Below, one piece after another: positions 21,416 to 32,419 of a stretch of DNA of 64,000 bases. The notes below the pieces were generated by a model. That model was not told the origin of the DNA, searched no databases, and saw only the letters and a list, made by a program, of their open reading frames with translations. The DNA lies in contig VCCP01000002.1 in the NCBI GenBank assembly GCA_005765155.1, forward strand, positions 6,386,001 through 6,450,000, read 5' to 3'. The position numbers and the translations under genes were made by a program. Every line of letters starts with the position of its first letter. The first letter of the stretch is position 1. Origin of the DNA: Zelopaecilomyces penicillatus (taxonomy: Eukaryota; Ascomycota; Sordariomycetes; Hypocreales; Pseudodiploosporaceae).

Positions 21416-22245
21416 GGTTTACTGGTTGATTGATATACACGGCAGTATTTAATATAAAAAAAAATGGTTCACAAAGAGAAAAATATGGCGGGATGAAGCA
21501 GTGATAAATGCAGAAACGAAGGACGGACAACAATATGCGCAACTTGTTTTCTTCCCCCAGAATTGTCCGGTCCTTGCTCAGGAGATTTACTTGGTATCAT
21601 CGCATGAAAATTAAAACCGGGGGCGATGGACACCTCCGGCGCTGGGGAATGGCCAGAAACGGACATAGAGCCGGCACTGTCAGCATTCAACATCGTCATC
21701 CAAAAAATAATGTGGCAGGGGTAACGAATGATAAGCAAAAAAGAAGAGGATGTGGGTTTTAGGCCACTTGATGAGAGAAAGTAAAAAACAAGAACATCAT
21801 AATTTATTTAGCCGATTGATTGAAGCGACGCATAAATAGACACAGAATGAACAAGTTCGACTGCAATACTGCATCGCCACCAGTTTGTTGTTAAGTGTCA
21901 TTGTTGCAGAACATAGGTGGATCCCGGCCGGCTTTGAGCGGCGAAGACTCCGGCAAGTCCGGGTGTTGTCTAAGATCGGATGAACTCCAATTGCCATGTC
22001 CATCGCTGAGTGCCGAGGTCTGTTATAGTTGCGTAGCATTTGGCTGTTTTGGGGGCATGTAGCGGCAGAGCATTACAAGTTAGGCTGAGGGACAAAATGC
22101 CTACATGGAGAGTTGTTTTGAAAAGACAAAATAGGGAGAAAAGAATGTTTACCAAAAAAAACCGAGTATGGCAGGCAGGCAACAAAAAAGAAAAGACAAA
22201 ATATTTCCTGCAAAGAAGAAAAAACATGAATGGCATCAAGAGCTA
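21416..22245. other. Intergenic region
   Basis: This is the upstream region of the secreted cysteine-rich gene, with A-rich tracts at 21459-21467. No gene is supported. Confidence 0.5.
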
Positions 22246-22343
22246 TGCTCCCGGCAGGGCTTGAACCTGCGACCCTCGCATCACTAAGTAATTGCTGACG
22301 CTAAGTATTAGTACGATGCTCTAACCAACTGAGCTACGGAAGC
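22246..22343 (-). tRNA. tRNA-Ile(AAU) with a 24-nt intron
   Basis: The acceptor stem GCUUCCG pairs with CGGGAGC and discriminator A is at 22246. The D arm is TAGCTCAGTTGGTTAGAGC, a perfect A box. The anticodon stem TCGTA pairs with TGCGA. The loop CT-AAT-A gives anticodon AAU for isoleucine. The T arm GCAGG-TTCAAGC-CCTGC is perfect. The intron sits after position 37, about 24 nt long. All arms close without mismatch except G-U pairs, so this is a functional-looking nuclear tRNA. Confidence 0.92.
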
Positions 22344-23569
22344 CGTTCATGTACTTGTTGAAAACGTGTGCACTATTCATCTTTGTACAGCCTAGCCAGC
22401 TACCTCAACAAATTTCCACTACCGTGGTGTTGAATAGGCAGAGCATCCGAGTATTCGCTGGACTGTTAAGATGGATTGGTGGAATGATGATGGAAATTGG
22501 AAACATGTTTAAGACCTGCAGGCAACGTGCATAGGGGTATAGCGTCTGGTTCAAGCCCTCGACGCCTCCATCGATAGGTGGCTGCACGTCATAGTTCATG
22601 TGGGCAACTCATTGTTCAGATGGATTTGAGGTCAGGATACGCATCCGACCACAGCAAGAGTGGACATTTACTTACGAGACTCCCACCTATCCCGTACATT
22701 CTATTATCTATACAAATCAGCTCCAACGCTATTATCTCCACCAACATCAGATCATGCGCCAAGAGTGCGAGTCCATTCCGGATTCGACTCTCGCAGGATC
22801 ATGTTGCTGGAAATCGTGGCGGGTACAGTACCACATGCAGTGCCAACCTTGCTCTACAGCAAAGAGTGTAGCATCAAGAAGTCAGTTGGGAATATATCTT
22901 AGTTTGATGACTGATAATAAATTGTATTCCAAACACTCAATCAACGCTGTGAGATGGTAATAGAACCGGTGTTACTAGACCACGATGTATAGGTACCGGA
23001 AGAGGGCATGATAACTTCCAGGAGCTTGTATCAAATAGTCGGCTACAGGGACTGCAAGGCGCTGAAAATCTCACCTCACCACTGTGGGCGGCTAGGGGGA
23101 CAATTACCTGATAATTACAGCACAGGGGTCGACGCTTACAGTGCAGAACAGGTGCTGAAGCCCCTGTCCGGCTGCCCCCAATTGGCACCACAAGGCCCCT
23201 ACCGGCTAACTGGCCCCCTGTCGTAGCCGCGATGTTCCCGCATCACCCCGCACCGCTCACTTTAGCTTCCTCTTCTTCCCCAGCTTGCCCAAGCAAGCCA
23301 GGCACTCCGCACTGAGAATGAGCCAATCCAACACCCTCAGACATAGATAAAGTATGATAATAGAACCAGCCTGGATAATAAGATGCCTATTTAGGAATAT
23401 ACAAAGGGAGTACAGTAATTACTAACCTACTTACTGGCCTGACCTGACTACTCATACCAAACAAAACACCATCATTACTTCTCTCCCCTCCCCAATCTTC
23501 CATACTTAAAAACAAACAGACAGCCCAGGCCCTTCCAAGTCCATTGCCATTGACACCTACTGCCGCAGT
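22344..23569. other. Upstream region of the amidohydrolase gene
   Basis: No gene is supported. A TTACTAACCT stretch near 23420 and pyrimidine-rich sequence to 23560 suit a transcribed leader. CCCCGCA/CCCCGC motifs near 23240-23255 could bind Cys2His2 regulators of the CreA/Msn2 type, but that is inference only. Confidence 0.45.
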
Positions 23570-24982
23570 ATGACCGCGAAAAAACTGCCTGTGATGGAAG
23601 CCAACAGCCAGCCACCTCCACAGCAGCAACAGGCTGCCACAGCCACTGCCACAGCCAAAGGAGGCATCCCAGAAAACATCCTCCGGCCGTGGAAGCTGCC
23701 TCGCCAGATAAGCTATGTTTTCAAGAACGCAAACGTCATTGATGCCGCCAATGGCTGTGTCATTCCCAATCAGACGGTCAGACTCTCCAACGGCCTCATC
23801 CACTCGGTAGGCGACAGCGACAGCACCCAACTCTCTACAGGTGATGTGGTAATCGACTTGGATGGCAAGTATATCTGCCCCGGCCTCATGGACTGCCATG
23901 TTCACCTGTGTGCTGTTCCGGGCGAGGAGGGCCTCTTGGCTGGTCTGCTCACCGACGATGTGGCCATCAGCTACTTCAGACAGCCCTTCGTGGCCGGTAA
24001 AATCCTCAGTCGGGGGTTCACGACGGTACGAGACACGGGCGGCGCAACCCTTGCGCTCAAGGAGGCCATTGAACAAGATGTCATCACCGGTCCGAGAATG
24101 TTCATCTCAATCACGGCACTGTCGCAAACGGGCGGCCATGGCGATGCTCGCTCAGCCCATCAGAAATGCTGCGGCAACTTTACACCCATCGCCCAGGTCA
24201 TTGACGGTGTCCCGGATTGCCTCAGAGTCACCCGTGACCAGATCCGCCAGGGCGCCGACTTCATCAAGATCATGGCCAGCGGCGGCGTGGCGTCCCCCAC
24301 AGATAAGATCGAGAATGTGCAATTCACAGCCGACGAGATCAAAGCCATCACAGACGCCGCTGAAGGGTTCGGCACCTACGTCACGGCACACGCCTACACC
24401 CCCAAGTCTATTCAACATGCCATCAACAACGGTGTCATGGGCATTGAGCACGGAAACTTCCTTGATGAGGAGACAGCTCGTCTGATGGCCAAGAAAGGCG
24501 TATGGTTCACCCCTACACTCGTCACCTACGACGCTATGGGATCTGATAAGTACTCTGGCTTCCTGCCTCCCGCCAACCGTATCAAGAATCGTGAGGTCTT
24601 GGACAAGGGCCTTGACTCTCTGCGTATCGCCGAGGCAGCCGGTGTCACCATGTGCCACGGCACCGACCTCCTGGGTCCCCTGTGGGAGGAGCAGAGCAGG
24701 GAGTTTGGCCTCCGTGCCAAGGTTTTGAGCAGCAAGACGATTCTCCAGGGAGCTACTGTAAACCCGGCCAGAATGCTGGGACAGGAGAAGTCGCTTGGAC
24801 AGATTAAAGACGGCTTTATTGCTGACTTGTTGATTTTGAACAAGAACCCTCTTGAGGATATTACTGTTCTGGATGAGCCGGACAAGCATATGCTCGCGGT
24901 TTTGAAGAACGGACGTGTATATACAAGTCGGTGGTCTGGTTTACCTGAAGATGTGCACGAGGCCAAGGTTTTGATTCAGTAG
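23570..24982 (+). CDS. Metal-dependent amidohydrolase (imidazolonepropionase/prolidase/ochratoxinase-like)
   Basis: A single exon encodes 470 residues with no signal peptide. The start ATG at 23570 is followed by a short Gln/Pro/Ala-rich tail before the catalytic body. The TIM-barrel amidohydrolase residues are all visible. His110 and His112 lie in GLMDCHVHL. The lysine expected to be carbamylated is Lys233 in DFIKIMASGG. His274 is in VTAHAY, His294 in IEHGN, and Asp366 in HGTDLLG. The beta-sandwich segments from both ends (FKNANVID and FIADLLILNKNP) are present. This set marks the binuclear-zinc branch that includes Xaa-Pro dipeptidases, imidazolonepropionase-like enzymes and fungal ochratoxinase. 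It probably hydrolyses an amide or cyclic amide in the cytosol. The substrate cannot be decided from sequence. Confidence 0.88.
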   Translation: MTAKKLPVMEANSQPPPQQQQAATATATAKGGIPENILRPWKLPRQISYVFKNANVIDAANGCVIPNQTVRLSNGLIHSVGDSDSTQLSTGDVVIDLDGKYICPGLMDCHVHLCAVPGEEGLLAGLLTDDVAISYFRQPFVAGKILSRGFTTVRDTGGATLALKEAIEQDVITGPRMFISITALSQTGGHGDARSAHQKCCGNFTPIAQVIDGVPDCLRVTRDQIRQGADFIKIMASGGVASPTDKIENVQFTADEIKAITDAAEGFGTYVTAHAYTPKSIQHAINNGVMGIEHGNFLDEETARLMAKKGVWFTPTLVTYDAMGSDKYSGFLPPANRIKNREVLDKGLDSLRIAEAAGVTMCHGTDLLGPLWEEQSREFGLRAKVLSSKTILQGATVNPARMLGQEKSLGQIKDGFIADLLILNKNPLEDITVLDEPDKHMLAVLKNGRVYTSRWSGLPEDVHEAKVLIQ

Positions 24983-26543
24983 TGCGGGAGGAAAGTGTAA
25001 CAAACCTATCTAGATGATGTTATTGAGCATGTTGAAGAACATAAACAGAAATGACCCATTAGAAAATTTTGATAACGGCCAACATAGATATTTGGACTAC
25101 CATTCTCCAGCCATGTGAATTCCCGGCAAGGTCCATTCGTATCCAAAGAGTCACTTCAGGTTTCCATTTCCAGAACTCTTCATTGATCAAGCACACGATT
25201 ACGTCGAAATTGTATGGTGTTAAGACGGTGACCCACAGAAATCACCATGTGATGCGCCAACTTCGTCTCCAATATCCTGACCATGAGGTCCTTGGTGTGC
25301 TGGTGAACGGCATTTATGACCTCGTATAGGAAGACGTTGGCAAAATGATGAGTAGAGACCTAGTTTGAGTGTAAAGTTCTCGGGTGGGAGAACTAGCTAC
25401 TTAAATGTACAAGAAACTGACGACATGACTGGCTGGGTTGAGCTAGTAGCTAGTGAAGGTCCATGCGGGTTGGTTATGATCGAGGAAACGTGACCACTAA
25501 AGTAGAAGTTAATGCAATCGAAAGTCCAGTCAATTTCAAGTATTCGACCAACACTTAAATCTTCTCGGCTACTTCATCGGCGAGTATGCCGGTCTGATCT
25601 TCCGGATAGGGATATCACAGAGGATGGTACCCGCCCAATCCGTTGCTAACCGGTGCTTTTTTTTCGTTTCGAGCTTCTGCTTCTGAAAGTTTGCCATGAA
25701 TTAGACATTCTTTTGGAACACAAGATTTACCTCAAGTCAAGTCAAGCTCATTCAAGTGTATTTAAATTGCCCGGTATACTGGCTAACATCTCCGTGTTAA
25801 CTATATGCAATGCCTGGCCAGCTACCATGCATTCTCCCTCCCTCTTCCACCTTGACTGTCTCTAGGCAACGTTAATGATTCAAGCCACAGTCTCTCCCAG
25901 TTTGGTAAACAGGCTCATCTTTTTGTCAGCATTGGTTCTGAGCTTCAAAGGACCCAGATGCTGTATTTCCTAAAGAGGCAATTGTCGGGTACGGGCCAGG
26001 CTGTGGGGCCGTGATGGAGTCCGTCGGCAGCATCAGCAGAGTGCCAAGAGACGATCAATTCCTTGATAACTGGCGCTGTAAACCATGGTATAAATATGGC
26101 ATAAGGAAGCACTAAAATCAATTAAAAATGAAAACATACTAAGCAACCAATGGTCCTAAAGTTCTACCTTATCTGGCCATCAGTCACAACATCAAAATCA
26201 CGAAGAGTTGCTTTCATTGTCCACATCAATATTTATAGCTGTATTTTAACCTTTTCTTAGTTTCTACAGGCACAATACTATCTAAAACCCCTCCATTTCA
26301 TTTATTCATACAGATGCCTTTCATACATCAAGTCCATCATTCTTTCGACATTCAGAATTATAGGGTTGGGGTTGAAACCCTGATTAGTCACTCAAACAAG
26401 TCCCCCCTGCCATGCCCGCCAAGTCACACGCTGCCGCGCAGGTGACCTCAGCCTCCCTCCACTGCCCCGACTTTGGAAGCTCTCCATCTACCAACAAACA
26501 GCTCCCACCTCGACAAGGCTTTCCCTCCCATCGCCTGTTCACC
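24983..26543. other. 1.6-kb intergenic region
   Basis: No gene is supported. The sequence becomes C-rich from about 26395, probably the leader of the next gene. Confidence 0.5.
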
Positions 26544-26582
26544 ATGAACCGCCGCCTCCGCCATGTTTCCCGGCCGCGATGA
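26544..26582 (+). promoter_or_regulatory. Upstream ORF overlapping the carrier-gene start
   Basis: An ATG at 26544 in good context (ACCATGA) opens a 12-codon, arginine-rich frame that ends at TGA 26580-26582. That is past the main ATG at 26563 and in another frame. A ribosome starting here would bypass the main start, so it could lower translation of the carrier-like protein. The alternative is that the transcript starts downstream of 26544. Confidence 0.4.
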
Positions 26583-27918
26583 TGCTCTCGCGCCGTTCCC
26601 AGACTCGACCACCGGCGTGCTGCCGGTGATACCACCCGACAGTCTCCCCGACCGAGCGCCGCGCAATAACGCAGCAACAGCCGCCTCCGCCGCTGGGGTG
26701 CGAGCCATCAGCGCCCAGATTGTCGCATTTTACTTCCGCGCGCCGGCCAAGTCCTTCTTCCGCACTCGGGTGGACTACCTGGCGTATGCTCGAACAGTCC
26801 ACCTGGCGCAGACGAAGCTGCTGCTCCAGCAGGCCGTGGCCGTTGATGATCGCGCAGGTTCGCGGCTGAATGGTCTGGCGCGCCAAACGTGGCTCTGGAT
26901 GAGGAGCACCACTCCGGGCGTGCTGACGTCGGCCATTAAACAGGAAGGATGGGGCATCGTGCCGCACCAGGTTTTGCCGCCGCTCATCGCAAACATAGGT
27001 GTTGGAGCTGTGCTCTACACCAGCTACCTGCATATACTAGGCCATCTTCATCCTGAGAGCGCCAGGGCTACCAAGAGAGCGTATCCGCCGCCGTCACCCA
27101 CACATACCTTTACCGCTGGACTGCTCGCTGGCGGCCTCCAAAGCGTTCTGGCAGCGCCTCTAGATGCTCTTCAAGCACGATATGACCATCACGACATGAT
27201 GGCTAAGGATGGTAGTGGTCGGCCGCGCAGCATGTGGGTTTTTGGCTCTGAGAAGCTGAGGGAAATCGGAGTCCGGGGTATCTTCGCAGGATGGAGTCTC
27301 TCGCTTGCCAAGGACAGTCTTGGAAGCGCAGTTTTCTTCAGCATATTTGAATATGTCAAAGCCCAAGCGTACTACCGTTACGTGACATGGTACTACGGGG
27401 GCCTCGCTGACGATATGGTTGACCTGCTCGCTATGAAGCGCCCAGCCAATAAACCGAAAGAAGATGGAATCACAATTATCAGGCCGCACTACGCTCTGGA
27501 GCCCATGTTCTTGCTGGGGGCAGGAATCAGCGCCTCCTTCTCGCAGCAAATCCTCCTCCATCCGCTGACACACTTCCAAGTCAAGCACTGGGATCATCTC
27601 GAGGAGCTCGACGCCAAGGTAGCCAAGATGCGAGAATCGAGAGTTGCTAATCCAGAAAAACCTAGGCGGCGCTGGAGAATGCTTCGAGCCTATTATCGCG
27701 CGTACCAGGAGACGCGCGCTGGCTGTGCGGCCGAGGCTGCGGCAGAAGGCCTGAGTCTGAGCCGCTGGTTATACCGCGGGTTCTGGTGGAACACGATCCG
27801 GCAGGTGCCGAGCACCAGCGCTGGTTTGATCATCTTCGAGCTGATTCGCCGCAAGTACGGCTTTGGGGCTGAAGAGGTGAGGATTACCAAGGATAACTAT
27901 GACATTTTGCTCAATTAA
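26563..27918 (+). CDS. Divergent mitochondrial carrier-like protein
   Basis: A single exon encodes 451 residues, longer than the usual 300 of the solute-carrier-25 family. It contains one clear carrier-type signature, PLDALQAR (compare P-x-D/E-x-x-x-x-R), in a hydrophobic setting (TFTAGLLAGGLQSVLAAPLDALQAR). More membrane-like helices follow (LSLAKDSLGSAVFFSIFEYV and MFLLGAGISASFSQQILLHPL). A basic tail region (RRRWRMLRAYYRAYQ) comes near the end. The other two carrier repeats are weak. An initial N-terminal stretch is Pro/Ala-rich. By family knowledge such proteins lie in the mitochondrial inner membrane, but the transported compound is unknown. It is flanked by intergenic DNA and an upstream ORF. 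Confidence 0.65.
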   Translation: MFPGRDDALAPFPDSTTGVLPVIPPDSLPDRAPRNNAATAASAAGVRAISAQIVAFYFRAPAKSFFRTRVDYLAYARTVHLAQTKLLLQQAVAVDDRAGSRLNGLARQTWLWMRSTTPGVLTSAIKQEGWGIVPHQVLPPLIANIGVGAVLYTSYLHILGHLHPESARATKRAYPPPSPTHTFTAGLLAGGLQSVLAAPLDALQARYDHHDMMAKDGSGRPRSMWVFGSEKLREIGVRGIFAGWSLSLAKDSLGSAVFFSIFEYVKAQAYYRYVTWYYGGLADDMVDLLAMKRPANKPKEDGITIIRPHYALEPMFLLGAGISASFSQQILLHPLTHFQVKHWDHLEELDAKVAKMRESRVANPEKPRRRWRMLRAYYRAYQETRAGCAAEAAAEGLSLSRWLYRGFWWNTIRQVPSTSAGLIIFELIRRKYGFGAEEVRITKDNYDILLN

Positions 27919-28557
27919 GGGGTGCAATTTTGTTACCCGACCATATACACCAAACTAGACAGAGCATCGTTGCAAGCGCAGCATTACAGCATTACATGTA
28001 GATTAGAGCTATATTCCTCTCAGCATCATTCGCGCCGATGAAGTAGAGGCACCTTGTACATAGAGGCGATTGTGAAAGATCAATGCGCCTGTTGAATGTG
28101 ACACTACTCAAGACTTAGCATGACCACCAGCAAGGCACCTGTTGCAATTTGCATTTTTATAGTCATGTAGAATGGCCGCGTGTATCTTGACGTATTCATG
28201 AGGCTTCAGACACGCCAATGCAGCTACTACCCACCTAAATTGAGCAAACAGGTTGAGCATTCGTATGATGCAGGCCGTGTTTCTTCGGTTCTGTGTTGGC
28301 GACCTGCCCGATACAGAAATGGAGGGGCAGATGTCTGACGCCGGACGGGAATCCGATGGGAGTCCGGCAACTCACTTGAATAACCGACTTTCCAAGGAGT
28401 CAACGGCCGTTGGTTCCGAAACATTTTTGTAAAACACAGCATCTACGGAGATAATCGAACTCTTCGGTGAACCTTCGCACAATTCAATAGCAAAACCCAC
28501 ACTGCGAAAGGGCGAGGAGAGCACCAATTTATCCCACCTTAGGTATTCAATCACACC
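27919..28557. other. Intergenic region
   Basis: Between the carrier-like gene and the M24 peptidase. No feature is supported. Confidence 0.5.
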
Positions 28558-30169
28558 ATGAAGTGCTCCTCACTCATCGGTCTCGCGGTAGCAGCGGCAT
28601 CTTGGAGCGTCAGCGCCGCTGCGTCTGAGAAGACGCCATCGTACCAACATCTGCCTTCGCTGAGGGAGCAGGCTAAGCTGCAGGATGCGTGGACGGCAGA
28701 GAGGAAAGAAGCAATTCCAAAGATTCTCAAAAAGCACAAGGTTGATGCTTGGCTGGTACGTTGTCGCGTCTCTAATTGTCCCAATACTCCTCACTTCGCA
28801 TTGGAGATGAAGGAGGCATTAGCTAACGCCAGAACTTCTACAGATTAGCCAGCGCGAGTATGCCGAAGAAACAGTCTTCTGGTCTCTCAAGTCAGCACAA
28901 CAATTCTCTGCGCGCCGGCGTACCACGTTTCTCTATCTCGCTGCCGACGACAAGATGGATGAACACGGTAAAAGCAGCCCCAAGGCGTACTCATGGATTG
29001 ACAACACACCTCAGCTCTGGCATGAGCTCAAAGCCGTTCTTGAGAAGTACCAACCTGCCACGATCGCTATAGATAGCCACCCGGAAATCGCCTTCTCCTC
29101 TGGCCTCCACGCCGGTGAGAGAGACGCAATCACAGCTGCGCTGGGAGACCGCTGGACTAGCCGCTTCGTCGTGAAACCAGAAGTAGCGGTAGAGTACATC
29201 GGCACTCAAATTGCCACTCGCCTGCCATGGTATAGGCGTATGCAGGAGACTGCTTGGGCTATCATCGCCGAGGGCTTTAGCGAGGCTGTAATTGTGCCAG
29301 GGACGACGACTACCGCAGATGTTGAATGGTGGATGCGTGAAAAGATCCAGGCGCTCAACTATACGACTTGGTTTCACCCGTCAGTCGCGGTTCTCGGTAA
29401 GAATGAAGGCGTCTTTGAGCTGAAAGACAAGCATGACCAGTCTGATGCGGAGAAGCCTATTACTTATGGTGATATTCTGCATGTGGATTTTGGAGTTACA
29501 GCTTTGGGAATGAACACCGATACGCAGCATTTGGGATATGTGCTGCATCCGGGGCAGACGGAGCAAGATATTCCCGCAGGAGTGAAGGAGGGTCTGCGGA
29601 AGGGTAACCGCTTGCAGGATATTGTTAGGGAGAATATGAAGCCTGGGATGACTGGCAACGAGGTTCTCAATGCGAGTCTTGCTCAGATGCACGGTGAGGG
29701 TATTGAGGGCAAGATTTACTGTCACCCCATTGGCGACTGGGGCCATTCTGCAGGCACGCTCATCGGTAGGTTTAAGTCTCCATCGTCCTCTTCATCTCTC
29801 ACTTTTTATTTATCTCTCCCATCATCAGCACACAGTACCTACCAAACCATAATGGAAACAAAAAAGTCTTAACATCTCCTCACAGGAATGACAAACCTCC
29901 AAAAAGGTGTCCCCGTGCTCGGAGACCTCCCCTTACTCGACAACACCTGGTACAGTGTTGAGCTCTACGCTACCCACTACGTGCCTGAGATTGACGCAAA
30001 GCGTAATTTCCTCTTGGAAGAGGATGTCTACTGGGTGGCTGACAAGAATGGCGGTGGTGGTTTTGAGTGGGTGTATGGGCAGCAGAAGAAGTTTCACTTG
30101 GTGAAGACGGCTGCTTCTCAGGGGGCAGCGGGTGTGTCGTCTTCATCTTGGGAACAGGAGGATCTCTAG
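28558..30169 (+). CDS. Secreted M24-family metallopeptidase (Xaa-Pro aminopeptidase-like)
   Basis: The exons are 28558-28755, 28844-29765 and 29886-30169, giving 467 residues. Introns are 88 nt (branch GCTAAC) and 120 nt. A signal peptide covers the first 20 residues. The N-terminal half is a creatinase-like domain. The C-terminal pita-bread domain shows candidate metal ligands in order: Asp in HVDFGV, Asp in MNTDTQH, His in CHPIGDWGHSAG, Glu in SVELYATHY and a Glu near FLLEEDVYW. The family cleaves N-terminal residues before proline or other peptides in extracellular or vacuolar spaces using two metal ions. The C-terminal exon is duplicated about 1.9 kb downstream in mutated form. The gene ends 358 bp before the convergent F-box-like gene. 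Confidence 0.85.
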
Positions 30170-30527
30170 AAAAATAAGTGTCGGTGAAGTTGAGTCTGAA
30201 GCCGTTCAACAATGGAAACAGCGACTGTAAGACACTAAGATGTCTTTTGATAGTTCAATCATTAAACTTATAGCGATACTATGATCCCTTTTCCAAGTCT
30301 ATTAGAAATGAATAATTACTCTATCATAAATAAAACATTCTCTCTTCAATGGCATCCATAACTATATCGCCTCAAACGACATCATCGCCACCTAGCCTTT
30401 AGATAGATAATCTCTGTACCTCCAACATAACTCAACGTCCTTGCCCGCATTCATCATTCATAATCGTCACAATCGAACTTTTGTCTACTTCCACTGTGCA
30501 TTCCAAAGTGCGTTAAGGCGAGGCCTC
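30170..30527. other. Convergent 3' intergenic region
   Basis: AT-rich 3' flanks. The part next to the M24 stop has weak similarity to the downstream duplicate. Confidence 0.5.
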
Positions 30528-31001
30528 CTATGAACATAGCGAGTTCTCTTCATCGCGTGCACTATCTAAACAGGGCTGTTTGGGACCGAATGCCGCCTCG
30601 AGATCATCAGGATCTGTACAGGTCAAACAGGTCACGACGTCGATGAAGCATTCCATTGAGTCAACGCTACCCAGAACAACGTCGATAGGTGTACTTGATA
30701 TACTTGTCAGTGTGTGCATACTCTGCGGCTCATCAATGAGACCTGACCGCCGGCTGATGAATGCGAGGAGTCCAGCAGACAGGTGGGCAGGGTCGACAAT
30801 ACGGCGGATAATGGCGCAGAGAATTGACTTGGTGTTATCGGTGTATAACTTTCCAGCACGCTTGTAGGTGCTTCTAAAGACGTTTAAACTCCATCTTGCT
30901 GGGATCTCCTCCATGATCATGATGATGATTTCCGAAGGCATCTTGTCAAGATGACATGGTTGGCTGAGAGGAGGAGAGCAAGCGAGATTCGAATTGCCCA
31001 T
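30528..31001 (-). CDS. F-box-like small protein
   Basis: A single exon encodes 157 residues. The ATG at 31001 is chosen because the degraded copy conserves the same MG start; an upstream in-frame ATG at 31043 adds 14 residues. The N-terminal segment HLDKMPSEIIIMIMEEIP matches the beginning of an F-box (L/M-P-x-E-I/L pattern), followed by helical sequence (NVFRSTYKRAGKLYTDNTKSI). By family knowledge F-boxes bind Skp1 to recruit substrates to SCF ubiquitin ligases. No substrate-binding repeat is visible, and the protein is short, so it may be a truncated or lineage-specific member. It is part of a segmental duplication (copy at 32420-32900). Confidence 0.5.
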   Translation of the reverse strand: MGNSNLACSPPLSQPCHLDKMPSEIIIMIMEEIPARWSLNVFRSTYKRAGKLYTDNTKSILCAIIRRIVDPAHLSAGLLAFISRRSGLIDEPQSMHTLTSISSTPIDVVLGSVDSMECFIDVVTCLTCTDPDDLEAAFGPKQPCLDSARDEENSLCS

Positions 31002-31284
31002 CTTTGATGGATCGAGGAAAACAAGGCCGTATTCCACTACCATGCACAACAAACTGCCGTGTAGGTGCGTAATATATCACGACGAGAGATGGATGAGGCG
31101 ACGTGTTTGAAATTTGACTGTCTTCAATACTAACAAGTCCGATGCACGCTCACACGCTCATATGGGCAAGCAAAGCCCTCCCTCCCTCCTCCGGGGGCAA
31201 CTGCGCCGAGCTGCGCCTTGGGCTCGATAGCAGGGCTATGTTATGATTAATACATTTGGACAGCTTTTATTGGCTATCACTTTT
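31002..31284. other. Upstream region of the F-box-like gene
   Basis: No gene is supported. It leads into AT-rich, repeat-bearing DNA. Confidence 0.45.
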
Positions 31285-31354
31285 CAACAGCCTTGAACAG
31301 CCACTTTCAACAGCCTTGAACAGCCACTTTGAACAACCTTGAACAGCCACCTTT
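31285..31354 (+). repeat. 23-bp tandem repeat, three copies
   Basis: Units CAACAGCCTTGAACAGCCACTTT at 31285-31307 and 31308-31330 are identical. A third, slightly diverged unit (GAACAACC start) runs to 31354. Each unit holds two related halves (AACAGCC), so the array may have grown from a shorter repeat. Confidence 0.9.
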
Positions 31355-31817
31355 ACTAGCCAGCTTCAAATAGCTTTAGGCCTTGATTATCATGTGTTTT
31401 TTAGTATTTAATAAGGCGCTCAGAAGGGGATTTGGACTTTATCGTTCCGGGACCCTTGAGGGCGCTTGTAGCAGGCCTTTTTCTTTCTTTTCTCGCTTGC
31501 AGCGGGCTCCTGGGCCTATGGCAGCTATAACGTTAGGTAGCGTTTCTGTGTAGGGCGGTATGGGTTGACATCTTAGTACCTAATAATTAGTTGCTAACAT
31601 ACTAAATAACCAGCTCACTTTAACATTCAGATAATGAAACATAGTAGGAATCTGATCAATTACTACTTAGGACTTCACTTGTGGCTAGTGATTATAATGG
31701 CTTAGCAGATCTGAATATCCCATAAAGAAAGCAAATCTGGAAGCTATGCTTTGCTTGATAAGGTAGTAGTTAGCCTGGAGCTGATGAATGATACACGATG
31801 CGCCCACTCAACCACTA

Positions 31818-31912
31818 TGGCAATCCAGTCAAGATGTTTACAGTGGAGTGAATCGCTGTATACTCAGGTGTGTAGTGCAGCTGTAAGTGCTCTAACCCTA
31901 GCTCTACTATGT
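31818..31912 (+). repeat. Short dispersed repeat, diverged copy A
   Basis: The segment with CAATCCAGTCAAG, TTTACAGTGGAGTG and TGTAGTGCAGCTG matches 33652-33780 with gaps and several C-to-T or G-to-A differences. It directly abuts the mutated M24 tail copy. Confidence 0.75.
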
Positions 31913-32120
31913 ACCTGGGATCAATGCAAAGCGTAATTTCCTCTGAGAAGAAGATATTTACTGGATAGCTGAAAAGAACAGTGATGATAGTTTTAAATAC
32001 GTATATAGATAGCAGAAGAAATTATATTTAAGTAAAGATAGCTGTTCCCCTTAAGATAAAAGGGGTGGCAGGTTTATTATCTTGATTTTAAGAATAGAAG
32101 GATCTATAAAATTAAATATA
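31905..32120 (+). pseudogene. Degraded duplicate of the M24 peptidase C-terminal exon
   Basis: The sequence aligns with 29970-30169. An identical core GCAAAGCGTAATTTCCTCT is shared at both sites. The flanking homologous stretch differs mostly by G-to-A and C-to-T changes, which convert several Trp codons of the original to stops (for example TGG to TAG). There is no start and no catalytic region. This transition bias is the mark of repeat-induced point mutation in ascomycetes. Confidence 0.8.
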
Positions 32121-32419
32121 AGTGAAGTGAGTCTTCAGTTTTGGTATTATATCTGATGATATATTAAATAGTGGAATCTGGTTTTAAATATAACTGTAAC
32201 GTTTCAGAACTCATCTTGATTGTTCGGCGCTTGAGCTAGTAGCCATAGTGTAAGCTACTATACAAATATACTATAAGCAAACAATTCCTTTATATGTATA
32301 AAGGACTCTGTCTTTGACAGCATTCAGCACCATATTGCCCCATAACTTCGCCATTATTGCCACCACAGCATCAAGAAACAATCTTGATATTCTATCCTCA
32401 TGTTAATGATCGATTATTA
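32121..32419. other. AT-rich spacer inside the duplicated segment
   Basis: Corresponds in position to the 358-bp spacer between the intact M24 and F-box genes. It is too diverged for a reliable base-by-base match by eye. Confidence 0.5.
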
